DNA from: Aquimarina sp. AU474
GTDB taxonomy: Bacteria; Bacteroidota; Bacteroidia; Flavobacteriales; Flavobacteriaceae
Assembly: GCF_900312815.1 (NCBI RefSeq)
Contig: NZ_OMPE01000005.1
Location: 186,001 to 250,000 of the forward strand
DNA: 64,000 bases
Direction: 5' to 3'
In this document: in pieces, positions 51,576 through 60,500 of the stretch
Layout: every line of letters begins with the position of its first letter
How positions within the stretch are numbered: the stretch's first letter is position 1
Position numbers and translations under genes: made by a program
The notes under the pieces: generated by a model
Databases searched by the model: none
Seen by the model: the letters and a program-made list of their open reading frames with translations, nothing else
Told to the model about the DNA's origin: nothing

Positions 51576-52928
51576 TTACTTTTTTTTCGATTTTTGGGTT
51601 TCTTTGCCATTAGGCTGATAATAATTAGGCGGAAAACCGTTTAATTGCCTCCATAGTTCAAACCAAATAGGCACATCTTCTAGTAATGCTAGAGTATTTG
51701 CACCAGAACCAACTTGTATTTTTGGCCATTCATGATCAGATGGATCTGGTGCTATGAGAACTCTGTATTTACCATTATCACTAATAAATGTTTCTATCGC
51801 TACTATTTTACCTCCATAAGTTCCGTAAGACGCGTTAGGCCACCCACTAAACACTATAGCTGGCCACCCATCAAATTGTATTCTTACTTTTTCGCCAATA
51901 TGAATTAACGGAAGATCAATAGGTTTTACATACGTTTCTACTGCCAAATCATAAATAGAAGGCATAATATTTACCAATCGATCTCCCTCCTTAAAAGTTT
52001 CTCCTACACCCGACCGTAATGCCCTATTTATAAAACCACTTTGTGGAGCTTTTATATAATGCATATTGGTTCGCATTTCATAATTGGTATATTGATTTTC
52101 TAATTTTGTGACTTGAGCTTGAGCATCAAATTGGTTTGATCGAGCTGTATATCTATCACTCTGTGATTTTGAGATTTTATCGGTATACTCTGCTCGAACT
52201 CGATTGATTTCCACCTGCGCATTAATGATTCCATTTTTACTTGCCAGAAGTTTATTTTCTTGAGAAATAAGTTTCGCTTGTGTTTCTTGAAGTTTGAGTC
52301 GTTTTTCTTCAACATCGGTCAGTGCTTTTAAACCTTCCTTTTCTAATTGTACAATACGATCGTATTGTCGTTGGGCAATGCTTATATTGGTTTTTGCAGC
52401 TTCGAAATCTATACTATCGCTTTGTACTTTGAGCTTTGATTGTATAAGCTTATTTCGCGCTTGTTGTAACTTTAAATCCCGCTCGTTTGTAATTGCTAAT
52501 AATTGACTCTCGAGGGCTTTTACTTTTCCTTCGTAAGCACTAACAGACAAAGATTTTGCCTTAATTTGCTGCCCAGTTCGTTCTACTAGATTAGGATCAA
52601 AATATGCATTCTTAACTTCAGAAATAAATAAAATAGTATCCCCTGCTTTCACAAAATCTCCTTCTTTAACATACCACTTTTCGATTCGCCCAGGTATGGG
52701 AGACTGAATAGTTTGGGGTCGTTGATCAGGTTTTAGGGTTGTTAAAAAACCATTGCCCGATATATTCTGTGTCCAGGGTATAAACAATATTATGACCACT
52801 ATTACAGTAAATATTTTTAGAAACCGATTAAAGTATTTATAATGCCTTTTATGAAACACTTTTTGAATCGCCGAATACTCAGACAGATCTACTTTTTCGT
52901 TTAGTTTATTGTGTGTTATATTGAGCAT
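51576..52928 (-). CDS. HlyD-family membrane fusion protein
   Basis: This 450-residue periplasmic adaptor has a membrane helix (about 37-55). A biotinyl/lipoyl-like half (IPGRIEKWYVKEGDFVKAGD, about 75-94) is followed by a long coiled-coil hairpin (about 130-270) and a beta-barrel domain with VKPIDLPLIHIGEKVRIQFD. It links the inner-membrane ABC protein to TolC. It lies 6 bases after the ABC gene stop and is in the same transcript. The cargo is unknown. Confidence 0.9.
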   Translation of the reverse strand: MLNITHNKLNEKVDLSEYSAIQKVFHKRHYKYFNRFLKIFTVIVVIILFIPWTQNISGNGFLTTLKPDQRPQTIQSPIPGRIEKWYVKEGDFVKAGDTILFISEVKNAYFDPNLVERTGQQIKAKSLSVSAYEGKVKALESQLLAITNERDLKLQQARNKLIQSKLKVQSDSIDFEAAKTNISIAQRQYDRIVQLEKEGLKALTDVEEKRLKLQETQAKLISQENKLLASKNGIINAQVEINRVRAEYTDKISKSQSDRYTARSNQFDAQAQVTKLENQYTNYEMRTNMHYIKAPQSGFINRALRSGVGETFKEGDRLVNIMPSIYDLAVETYVKPIDLPLIHIGEKVRIQFDGWPAIVFSGWPNASYGTYGGKIVAIETFISDNGKYRVLIAPDPSDHEWPKIQVGSGANTLALLEDVPIWFELWRQLNGFPPNYYQPNGKETQKSKKK

Positions 52929-52934
52929 TATTTA

Positions 52935-54602
52935 CTATTTTTCTCTTACTACTTTACCATTTTCGATATTGATTATTCTACCACATCTCTTAATCCATTT
53001 TGGATTCTGGCTTACCACTACCAAAGCCCATGGATTTGATGGTTCTGTAAGAAAATCCATAATACGAATCACTTCTTTCTCATCAAATTGATCCAAAGGA
53101 TCTTTTAAAATCAATAATTTTGGTTTTCGAACTATACTCCTTGCCAATACTATTTTTTTGGATACGGTATACGATATTTGTTTTCCCTCTGGGTAAATAA
53201 TAGTCTTCAAACCTTTTTCCTGTTCTTTTACGAACTGAGTCAATCCCACTTTTTCTAATGCCCAATACACGTTTTCTAATGGAATCGAAGTATCCCCAAA
53301 AGTGATATTTTCTAATATGGTTCCCTCGAAAGGAGATTCTTCTGTCAAAGATTGACCTAAATGCGCTCTGTAGTAGTTTAAATTGATCCCTCCTAGCGCA
53401 ACATTATTAATATATACATTACCACTATCTGGCGGTAATAAGCCCGCTATCATACGCAAAAGAGTAGATTTACCTGATCCATTGGGTCCTTGTACCAAAA
53501 TGGTACAATTCTCAGAAATATTAAGCGATATATCATCCAGTATTTTCTTTTTTCCCTCGGGAACCGTATACGAAACATGATTTAACTCGACAGTAAAACC
53601 ATTACCTTCCTTAAATGGTTTTTCTCCATCTTGAGGTTCTAATTCTTTATCCACGACTTGACCCAGTTTCTCTATCGAAGTCAGCACATCGTAAAAAGAT
53701 TCTAAACCAAAGATTAATTTCTCTACAGAACCAATAACTAGGACTATTATAATCTCGGCAGCTACAAATTGACCGATATTCATTTCTTGATTGAGCACTA
53801 AAATCCCTCCAATAAGTAATAAACCGGCCGTAACCAATACTTTAAAACCAATCATCTGGATAAATTGTATCACCAATACTTTAAAATGACTCTCTCTGGC
53901 GGCCAAATACTCAGAAACGAGAGTATCATTTTTTTGTAATGCCAAACTTGTTTTTCCAGAAAGTTTAAAACTGACTAGAGAACGTGCTATTTCTTGAATC
54001 CAGTGCGCTACTTTATACTTGTTCTTTGACTCTTTCAAACTTGTTTCTAACCCTCGTCTAGCTGTATACCTAAATACTATATAAACCAACAGTAATAATA
54101 ATAAACCATAAATAATAAAAAAAGGATGGTAGAAAGAAAGCAACATTAAACCGAATATAATCTGCAATAAGGCAGCAGGAAAATCTACCAAAATTTTTGC
54201 TAGTCCTTTTTGAGTTGTAAGCGTATCGAAAAACCGATTTGCCAGTTCTGGCGGGTAAAAATTGCGTAATTCACCCATTTTTATTTTTGGAAAACGATAC
54301 GAAAACTCAAACGAAGCTCTTGTAAATATTTTTTGTTGAACGTTTTCAATTATTCTAATTTGCATTAATTGTAGCATTCCTGCAAATACAACTCCTATAG
54401 TGACCAGAATTACTAATACTATCCATGAAGTACTTATTTGTGCACCTTGTAATAAATTGATAATAGCCTGAATACCTAGAGGAAGAGAAAGATTAACCAA
54501 GCCCGCAAATATTGCATAATAAAATGTTTGTAAAATATCTTTTTTATCCAGTTGCAAAAGCCCTATTAGTCTTTGCCAGGGAGTCAAAACATGTTTAGCC
54601 AT
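52935..54602 (-). CDS. ABC transporter, membrane and ATPase domains fused, degenerate ATPase site
   Basis: This 555-residue exporter half has about six helices (20-310) and a nucleotide-binding domain (about 330-555) but no peptidase domain. Walker A is intact (GPNGSGKSTLLRM). The signature that should read LSGGQ is ISYTVSKK. Walker B ends LLILKDP, where Lys and Asp replace Asp and Glu. The switch His is Gln in VVSQNP. ATP may be bound but poorly hydrolysed, or this subfamily uses other residues. It should pump a small substrate or peptide with the HlyD and TolC proteins downstream. Confidence 0.88.
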   Translation of the reverse strand: MAKHVLTPWQRLIGLLQLDKKDILQTFYYAIFAGLVNLSLPLGIQAIINLLQGAQISTSWIVLVILVTIGVVFAGMLQLMQIRIIENVQQKIFTRASFEFSYRFPKIKMGELRNFYPPELANRFFDTLTTQKGLAKILVDFPAALLQIIFGLMLLSFYHPFFIIYGLLLLLLVYIVFRYTARRGLETSLKESKNKYKVAHWIQEIARSLVSFKLSGKTSLALQKNDTLVSEYLAARESHFKVLVIQFIQMIGFKVLVTAGLLLIGGILVLNQEMNIGQFVAAEIIIVLVIGSVEKLIFGLESFYDVLTSIEKLGQVVDKELEPQDGEKPFKEGNGFTVELNHVSYTVPEGKKKILDDISLNISENCTILVQGPNGSGKSTLLRMIAGLLPPDSGNVYINNVALGGINLNYYRAHLGQSLTEESPFEGTILENITFGDTSIPLENVYWALEKVGLTQFVKEQEKGLKTIIYPEGKQISYTVSKKIVLARSIVRKPKLLILKDPLDQFDEKEVIRIMDFLTEPSNPWALVVVSQNPKWIKRCGRIINIENGKVVREK

Positions 54603-54611
54603 ATAAGAAGG

Positions 54612-55283
54612 TTACTTTAAAGAATTAAAAACCAAATCAGTATAATACGTTGATGGTGTAATTTTATTATTACAATCTGTTAATGACGGAAAGTGTTCTT
54701 TAAGAAAATGTTGATGCAATGCTCCTTCAATAATGGTACTTGCCAAACTCGAGGGATAAGCATATGTATCATTTACTTCATGAATCATATCTTTAAGTCG
54801 AGTAACTAATCGCTTATAAATAGAAAAATACCCTTCTTTGTTTTCTTTATCAACTTCTTTGGTCAGGTATGATTTGGAATATTCGTTAATAACAATCTTA
54901 TTTAAAAGCACCTCATTAATATGAGAAAATGAAGAATCTTGCTTTATAGATTGCGTTATTATTTCAATTGATTTTTTTAACTTTTGTTCGGGCTTTGGGA
55001 TACTATTAGTGGCAAATACTAATTGATACTCTATCCAACCCCAATACCAAGAGGTAAGGTATAATAATAGTTTATGTTTGTTTTCAAAATATCGATATAC
55101 AGAACTCTCATTTGAACCAATTTTTACTCCCAATTTTTTAAATGTAAAACTCTCAAACCCCATCTCATCGATCATTAAGATACTATGCTCAATAATTCGT
55201 TTCCCTAAAGCCGAAGACTCTGGATCTTTAATGTATACTTTATCATTAATTCTAACTTTTAAATCTTGAAGTAAATATTTCAT
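54612..55283 (-). CDS. TetR-family regulator
   Basis: This 223-residue regulator has a TetR DNA-binding domain with FESFTFKKLGVKIGSNESSVYRYFENKHKLL (about 43-73, broken here only for description) and an all-helical ligand domain with WYWGWIEYQLVF. I prefer ATG 55283 (MKYLLQDL); an upstream ATG at 55304 falls in the promoter. The gene is 9 bases before the ABC gene and leads the tripartite exporter operon. A perfect 17-bp palindrome at its promoter is the probable operator, so it should repress the whole unit. Confidence 0.87.
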   Translation of the reverse strand: MKYLLQDLKVRINDKVYIKDPESSALGKRIIEHSILMIDEMGFESFTFKKLGVKIGSNESSVYRYFENKHKLLLYLTSWYWGWIEYQLVFATNSIPKPEQKLKKSIEIITQSIKQDSSFSHINEVLLNKIVINEYSKSYLTKEVDKENKEGYFSIYKRLVTRLKDMIHEVNDTYAYPSSLASTIIEGALHQHFLKEHFPSLTDCNNKITPSTYYTDLVFNSLK

Positions 55284-55301
55284 TATTGATAATTTATAGC
55301 G

Positions 55302-55324
55302 CAAATATAATAGTATTACTATTA
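55302..55324 (-). promoter_or_regulatory. tetR promoter with a perfect 17-bp palindromic operator
   Basis: TAATAGTA-T-TACTATTA (55308-55324) is an odd palindrome with two 8-base arms. It overlaps by two bases the minus-strand -7 box TATATTTG (55302-55309). Repressor binding would block the promoter of the tetR-ABC-HlyD-TolC operon. Confidence 0.75.
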
Positions 55325-55436
55325 ATTAATAATAGTTTAACTTTTATTTAACCACATCCCTATATCCTATCGTATCATAATTATTATTAATTTTATGATC
55401 AGACTAACTCAATATTAATAATACATTAATAACATC

Positions 55437-55793
55437 ATGAAAAACGTACTTATAATTGCATTTTTATCAGTTTTAACAACTTATGGACAAGAAACTAGCA
55501 CAAGTGTACCAAACACAATACACGTAGGAGATGTACTTACTTTGGGCAACCCATCTGCACAGATATTTGAATATGTACATTTTCCTAAAACAAATTTTAT
55601 CATTAAAAAAGGCGGAGTTCCTAACTATAAAAATCTACAAGGAAAAAAAGTAATCGTTACCAAAGTTGAAGAGATTAATAATGGTAAGGTTATCACACTT
55701 AAAAGAAAAGACGGTCTGAAGTTTTTTAACAGTATCCCCAAAGTAAGGGCTAACTTAGAACAAGCTCTTGCCGCTGGCGAAGTAAAGTTTTAG
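55437..55793 (+). CDS. Small secreted protein, unknown function
   Basis: This 118-residue protein has a signal peptide ending near TTYGQE (residue about 18). The mature part is a small beta domain (VGDVLTLGNPSAQIFEYVHFP, then KKVIVTKVEEINNGKVITLKRKDG), perhaps an SH3-like or barwin-like fold. I do not recognise a family. Its start is 153 bases from that of the divergent tetR gene and it ends at a strong terminator. Confidence 0.62.
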   Translation: MKNVLIIAFLSVLTTYGQETSTSVPNTIHVGDVLTLGNPSAQIFEYVHFPKTNFIIKKGGVPNYKNLQGKKVIVTKVEEINNGKVITLKRKDGLKFFNSIPKVRANLEQALAAGEVKF

Positions 55794-55811
55794 GAATAGA
55801 ATTATAAAAAA

Positions 55812-55837
55812 AACCATCCCGATACATCGGGATGGTT
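55812..55837. terminator. Bidirectional terminator
   Basis: An 11-bp GC-rich stem (AACCATCCCGA with its complement, 4-base loop) has an A run on the left and a T-rich run on the right. It can end both the small secreted-protein gene and the convergent protease gene. Confidence 0.85.
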
Positions 55838-55889
55838 CTTTAAAAAGTTCAAAGCTTTCTTATAGTTAATTATATGATTTGTTTAATTC

Positions 55890-56756
55890 TTAGTACAAGA
55901 ATTCTAAGGCAACAACGTCAAAGTTACTGAACTCTCCATCTTCACTCCCGTCAAAACAAGAGATCATTAGAGAACCACTATCAAGACCACTAGCTCCCCA
56001 ACGGTTTTCAGAAGGAGTACCAGGAACATTGATAGCTCCAACACTAGAAGCACCTTCGTTAGCTCCACCACATCTTCTTCTTGCGTAGTCTGTGTGTCTG
56101 AAACCAACAGCGTGACCTATTTCGTGTCCGATTACGTGCTCATTTACGTTATTTACATTACTTCCACCGAAAGTTCCTGTTCCGGCATTAATTTGGATAA
56201 ATTTACCAGGACGTCCTCCACTAGGGAATTCAGCCTGTCCACCTGCACCAGATTGGTTGTTGTTATACACAACCATATCAGCCGCTTGGAAATTAGTTCC
56301 AAAAGTTAATCTAAAGTTAAGTGTAGTATTAATTCTGTTGTAGTTATTAACAGCCCACTGTAACCCAGTACGCATACTTGTAGTAAGCGCATTACCAGAA
56401 CCAGTAAATCCTAATATATCAATAGTTCTGTTACTACTGCTTATTAAGTTATTCGTTCTGTACTGCTTACTATCTCCATCAGCACCTAAAGCTTGTTCGG
56501 CAAGATTTTCTAATGCGATAAAAATTTCTCCATCATTTGCAAAAATACCCTTTCTAACAGGCCCGTCAAAATGCTGAAGTGATCCATACTTCGCTCCATG
56601 GAAATCAACACCGGCAGCGCTTAATCCTGCTTTGTGTTCTTCTGAAAGTTCTACAGATACTTCTGGTGCTGTTTCGCTCGCGATTTCATCTTTTTGACAA
56701 GAAGTAGCAAAACCAGCTACGATAGCGCAAAGCGCTAATAATTTGATTTTTTTCAT
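55890..56756 (-). CDS. Secreted HEIGH-type zinc metalloprotease (M57-like)
   Basis: This 288-residue protease has a lipoprotein signal (FATSCQKDE, Cys near 20) and a zinc site HEIGHAVGFRH (about residues 212-222), the extended HExxHxxGxxH form of metzincins. The C-terminal part is rich in Gly and Ser, with SSVGAINVPGTP and SGSLMISCFDG, where Met of the Met-turn may lie. It resembles the dual-action HEIGH peptidase family found in Bacteroidota. It is probably anchored outside the cell or in the outer membrane. The substrate is unknown. Confidence 0.85.
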   Translation of the reverse strand: MKKIKLLALCAIVAGFATSCQKDEIASETAPEVSVELSEEHKAGLSAAGVDFHGAKYGSLQHFDGPVRKGIFANDGEIFIALENLAEQALGADGDSKQYRTNNLISSSNRTIDILGFTGSGNALTTSMRTGLQWAVNNYNRINTTLNFRLTFGTNFQAADMVVYNNNQSGAGGQAEFPSGGRPGKFIQINAGTGTFGGSNVNNVNEHVIGHEIGHAVGFRHTDYARRRCGGANEGASSVGAINVPGTPSENRWGASGLDSGSLMISCFDGSEDGEFSNFDVVALEFLY

Positions 56757-57260
56757 TTTTAATAAGTTGAGTTTGTGTAGTTACTAATTCAAGATAGAAT
56801 TTTTACATACTACCTTAAATGTAAATATTTAAAAAGCTTTGAACTTTAAAAATTTTGCGGGTTGAAGATATGATATTTTTTTTGATATATCGGTTAATAT
56901 TTTAAACTATTTATTGAAAATACCACCAAACCATAAGATTATTGTAACGAAAACTAGAAATCGTTTCGATTTAATCAATATAAAAATCGATTAAATGCAT
57001 AGTTATTTTACAAGGAAATTCTGGTAGTGATCTTCTAAAAACCATTGTATTCTTACAGTTGTTAAAGGATTCTAAAATAAATATTAGAAAGAACTTAAAA
57101 AATCGACAAAAGAAAGTATTCTCCTACAAATTATAAAACTGAACCTACAAATGTTAAAAAAAATAAAAAATTTAAATATTTAACAATTTTACAAAAAACA
57201 TACTCTCACATAACACAAAATTATATTCGAGTATTTAGAATACATGACACATTAGCACAT
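56757..57260. other. Intergenic stretch upstream of the protease gene
   Basis: About 500 AT-rich bases contain no open frame that I can support. A short palindrome AAATCG-TTT-CGATTT (56958-56972) and the nearby ATCGATTAAAT repeat are the only symmetric elements seen. They may be regulatory for the protease gene, but the promoter itself is not clear. Confidence 0.4.
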
Positions 57261-57284
57261 AAAAAAAACCCTAAAAAAGGGCTT
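57261..57284 (-). terminator. Terminator of clpS
   Basis: A 6-bp stem (57266-57271 with 57279-57284, one G-U pair) and a T run of eight on the minus strand lie about 35-58 bases after the clpS stop. Confidence 0.6.
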
Positions 57285-57318
57285 CTATTTTTTATATCAG
57301 GAGTAAATTCTAATCCTA

Positions 57319-57594
57319 TTATACGATTTCTGCGCTAAGTCCGGCTTGAAGTAATTTTGAACACCTAGGCATTAAGTCTTCATAGGTTCCTGTTTTAACA
57401 ATACATTTACCTTTATAATGCACTAATAAGGCGCATTGTTCTGCTTGTACAGGACTATGCTCACATGTATAAATTAAAGTGTCTATCACATGATCAAAAG
57501 TATTCACATCATCATTATACAACACAATCTCATTGCTACCTTGATCTACAGATTTCTTCTCAACTTCCTCTAAAACTTTCTCTTGAGTACTCAT
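57319..57594 (-). CDS. clpS: ATP-dependent Clp protease adaptor ClpS
   Basis: This adaptor delivers N-end-rule substrates to ClpAP or ClpCP. The 91 residues contain the core block IVLYNDDVNTFDHVIDTLI (about 23-41), followed by CALLVHYKGKCIVKTG and the closing LQAGLSAEIV, all typical of ClpS. I start at ATG 57594 (MSTQEK) rather than 57633. It is adjacent to prmA on the same strand, a common arrangement in Bacteroidota. Confidence 0.93.
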   Translation of the reverse strand: MSTQEKVLEEVEKKSVDQGSNEIVLYNDDVNTFDHVIDTLIYTCEHSPVQAEQCALLVHYKGKCIVKTGTYEDLMPRCSKLLQAGLSAEIV

Positions 57595-57654
57595 GGGGGT
57601 AATAATTTTATACAAATATAATAACTTAAGCAATTAAATAAACTAACAAATAGA

Positions 57655-58494
57655 TTATTTTAACTCATAAGATGCTGCTATCCAATTATTTCGACTACTG
57701 TGATCTATGAAATGCAAATTATGTTTTAAACACTCTGCTGTGATCATATCCAAATCATCGCTATAAAACCCACTTAAAAACAATTTACCATTAGCCTTTA
57801 AGGATTTTGCATAATATTGAATATCATGAAGTAATATGTTTCTATTGATATTAGCAATAACAACATCATAGTTTCTTCCTTGTATCAAAGTTACATCACC
57901 TTCAAACGCACTAATATGACTACAATTGTTGCGTTCAACATTTTCTATTGTATTTAGATAACACCAATTATCAATATCTATAGCCTCAATTTGTGATGCT
58001 CCTCTAATCTCTGTAAGAATAGCCAAAACACCAGTACCACAGCCCATATCTAATACTTTTTTACCCTTCAAATCCATTTTTAGTATATGCTGAATCATCA
58101 TATGGGTGGTTTCGTGATGCCCAGTACCAAAAGACATTTTTGGTTCTATAACAATATCATACTTGGTATCAGGTTTTTCGTGAAATGGAGCTCGAACACT
58201 ACAAATATCATCAACAATAATAGGCTTAAAATTCTTCTCCCATTCTATATTCCAATTTACTTGCTCTATTTCCTCAGAAGTATATTCAATTTTGAATTCG
58301 TTAGATCTCAGAATATGTATATCATCAAGTAAACCTTCTTTCCAGTCTTCTTTTTGCACAAAAGCATTCACTCCATCTTCAGTTTCGACAAAACTTTCAA
58401 AGCCTACATAACCTAATTCTGCAATTAATATTTCGGTAGTTGGTTGAAGTGGTGAAACTTTAAAATAAAAGCCTAAGTATACTGGATTTGACAT
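57655..58494 (-). CDS. prmA: Ribosomal protein L11 methyltransferase
   Basis: PrmA methylates ribosomal protein L11 using S-adenosylmethionine. The 279 residues have an N-terminal substrate-recognition domain (about 1-100). The Rossmann domain shows VLDMGCGTGVLAILTEIRGA (about 150-169), and the catalytic-region motif VIANINRNILL is near 212. FGTGHHETT is the conserved loop before it. Length and motif order are normal. It is 60 bases upstream of clpS. Confidence 0.94.
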   Translation of the reverse strand: MSNPVYLGFYFKVSPLQPTTEILIAELGYVGFESFVETEDGVNAFVQKEDWKEGLLDDIHILRSNEFKIEYTSEEIEQVNWNIEWEKNFKPIIVDDICSVRAPFHEKPDTKYDIVIEPKMSFGTGHHETTHMMIQHILKMDLKGKKVLDMGCGTGVLAILTEIRGASQIEAIDIDNWCYLNTIENVERNNCSHISAFEGDVTLIQGRNYDVVIANINRNILLHDIQYYAKSLKANGKLFLSGFYSDDLDMITAECLKHNLHFIDHSSRNNWIAASYELK

Positions 58495-58532
58495 AATTTC
58501 TTTTTATAAAATGCAAAGGTACTCTTTTACAT

Positions 58533-58568
58533 AAAAAAGCACCTCATTTTACAATGAGATGCTTTTTT
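58533..58568 (-). terminator. Terminator of tpiA
   Basis: A 16-bp stem with one mismatch (58533-58548 with 58553-58568) and a T run on the minus strand lie 22-57 bases after the tpiA stop. Confidence 0.85.
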
Positions 58569-58589
58569 ATTTTTCTAAACTATATGTAT

Positions 58590-59342
58590 TTACAATGCGT
58601 TCGCAATTGCTGTAAAGCTTTCTGCATCCAAAGCTGCACCACCTATTAATCCCCCATCAACATCTTGTTTAGCAAAAATTTCTTCAGCATTATTAGGCTT
58701 TACACTACCACCATACAAAATGGAAACCTCATCTGCTATTGTTTGATCATATGCTTTTGCAATTGCACTACGAATAAACGCATGCATCTCTTGGGCTTGC
58801 TCTGGCGAAGCAGTTTCTCCTGTACCTATAGCCCATACAGGTTCATAAGCCAATACTATATTTTTCCAAGCATTTGTATCTATATGAAATAAACCATTTT
58901 TTAACTGGTTTTCTACTACAGCAAAATGATTCTCGCTTTTTCGGTCTTGTAATTCTTCTCCGAAACAAAAAATTATGGTCATATTATGTGTAAGTGCGGT
59001 ATCAACTTTTTGAGCTAATAATGCATCTGTTTCTCCAAAATATGCTCTACGTTCGCTATGCCCAAGAATCACTGTATCAACTCCTATATTATTAAGCATA
59101 TCTGCAGAGATTTCGCCTGTAAATGCACCATTTTCTGATTGGTGCATATTCTGTGCTGCAACATCAATATTAACTTGTGTTAACTCTTCATTTGCCTTTT
59201 GTAAATTAACAAAGGTTGGTGCCACAATAATTTGTGTTCCAGAGATATTTCCTAATTTGCTCTTTAAATCAGAAAGTAACGCCTCGGTTTCTGCCAGATT
59301 TTTATTCATTTTCCAGTTTCCGGCTACAATTTTTTTTCTCAT
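58590..59342 (-). CDS. tpiA: Triosephosphate isomerase
   Basis: This glycolytic enzyme interconverts dihydroxyacetone phosphate and glyceraldehyde 3-phosphate. The 250 residues have the substrate Lys in GNWKMNK, the catalytic His in LGHSERR, and Glu in VLAYEPVWAIGTG. The flexible phosphate loop and the closing LYGGSVKPNN and GGLIGGAAL follow. All active-site residues are present. It has its own terminator. Confidence 0.97.
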   Translation of the reverse strand: MRKKIVAGNWKMNKNLAETEALLSDLKSKLGNISGTQIIVAPTFVNLQKANEELTQVNIDVAAQNMHQSENGAFTGEISADMLNNIGVDTVILGHSERRAYFGETDALLAQKVDTALTHNMTIIFCFGEELQDRKSENHFAVVENQLKNGLFHIDTNAWKNIVLAYEPVWAIGTGETASPEQAQEMHAFIRSAIAKAYDQTIADEVSILYGGSVKPNNAEEIFAKQDVDGGLIGGAALDAESFTAIANAL

Positions 59343-59405
59343 TAATTTGATTTTTTTTAAGTTTTTTGGTTAAAAGTGTGGTTACATATTATGCATAGAT
59401 TACAA

Positions 59406-60479
59406 CTACATCCGTATTCTTGGATCAAGCCATCCATAAATAATATCGACAAATATATTGATTAGTATAAACATAGTTGCTATTACCAATACAGATCCCA
59501 TAATTACGGGAAGATCTAATGTATTGAGTGCATTTACTATTTCTTTTCCTAGGCCGTTCCAGCCAAAAATATACTCGACAAACACAGCTCCTGCAAGCAT
59601 CGAAGCAAACCAACCCGAAATTGCTGTTATCACAGGATTTAACGAGTTTTTTAACGCATGTCTTCTGATGATTTGAATCATAGATAAACCTTTGGCTTTT
59701 GCGGTTCTAATATAATCTTGACTCATTACCTCAAGTAATGAGTTACGCATTAATTGTGTAACTACAGCTAATGGTCGTATTCCTAAAACTATTGCAGGTA
59801 AAATAAGATTCTTCCATTGTATATAACTGCCTTCTCCAAAATCATCTACTTCATACAAACTTCCTGTCATATTGAGATGTGTATATTCATGTAATACATA
59901 ACCAAATAACCAAGCAAAAATAATAGCGCTAAAAAAAGAAGGCACACTCATCCCAAGGGTACTTAATAACTGTATCATTTTATCTACCCATGTATCTTTA
60001 GTCATTGCACTAATAATTCCCAATAAAATCCCAAGAATTATAGCAATGCATATGGCAGAAACAGCCAAGAGTGCAGTATTGGGTAAAGTTTCTTTAATCA
60101 CATCGCTTACATTTTTATCATTCTTTTGAAAAGAAGTTCTTAAATATGGAAATTTTACTACAGTAGCTGTATTACCTATTGTAAACAATTGAGTATGTGA
60201 ATATTTATTACCTTTTAAATATGAAAAATCTCCTTCATTCATACTATGAAAAGAAATTGGTGAAAGATCATTTATATAATATAAATACTGTTTCGAGATG
60301 GGTTTGTCAAAACCGTATTTTTTCCGAACTGTTTGTAATTGTTCTTCGGTTTCATTTTGCCCCAGCATCATTTGCGCAGGATCTCCCGGAAGCAATGTGA
60401 AAAGTAAAAATATTACAGTTACCACTCCTAATAAAGTAAGTAAAGCATAGCCTATTTTATTAAGAAGATAACTAAACAT
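59406..60479 (-). CDS. Oligopeptide-type ABC transporter permease (DppB/OppB class)
   Basis: This 357-residue inner-membrane protein has an N-terminal helix with LLPGDPAQMMLGQNETEEQ (about 29-47), typical of DppB/OppB. A longer periplasmic insert (about 70-125) is larger than in E. coli. About five more helices carry the EAA loop (SQDYIRTAKAKGLSMIQIIRRHALKNS, described here in parts). It ends WLDPRIRM. The partner permease and binding protein are not adjacent, which is usual for this group. Confidence 0.9.
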   Translation of the reverse strand: MFSYLLNKIGYALLTLLGVVTVIFLLFTLLPGDPAQMMLGQNETEEQLQTVRKKYGFDKPISKQYLYYINDLSPISFHSMNEGDFSYLKGNKYSHTQLFTIGNTATVVKFPYLRTSFQKNDKNVSDVIKETLPNTALLAVSAICIAIILGILLGIISAMTKDTWVDKMIQLLSTLGMSVPSFFSAIIFAWLFGYVLHEYTHLNMTGSLYEVDDFGEGSYIQWKNLILPAIVLGIRPLAVVTQLMRNSLLEVMSQDYIRTAKAKGLSMIQIIRRHALKNSLNPVITAISGWFASMLAGAVFVEYIFGWNGLGKEIVNALNTLDLPVIMGSVLVIATMFILINIFVDIIYGWLDPRIRM

Positions 60480-60500
60480 GAATTATATATATTTTTGTAG

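Noticed and set aside
56958-56972. AAATCG-TTT-CGATTT palindrome before the protease gene
   Set aside because: It is about 200 bases from the gene start, has no clear promoter beside it and no second copy was seen, so a role cannot be supported.
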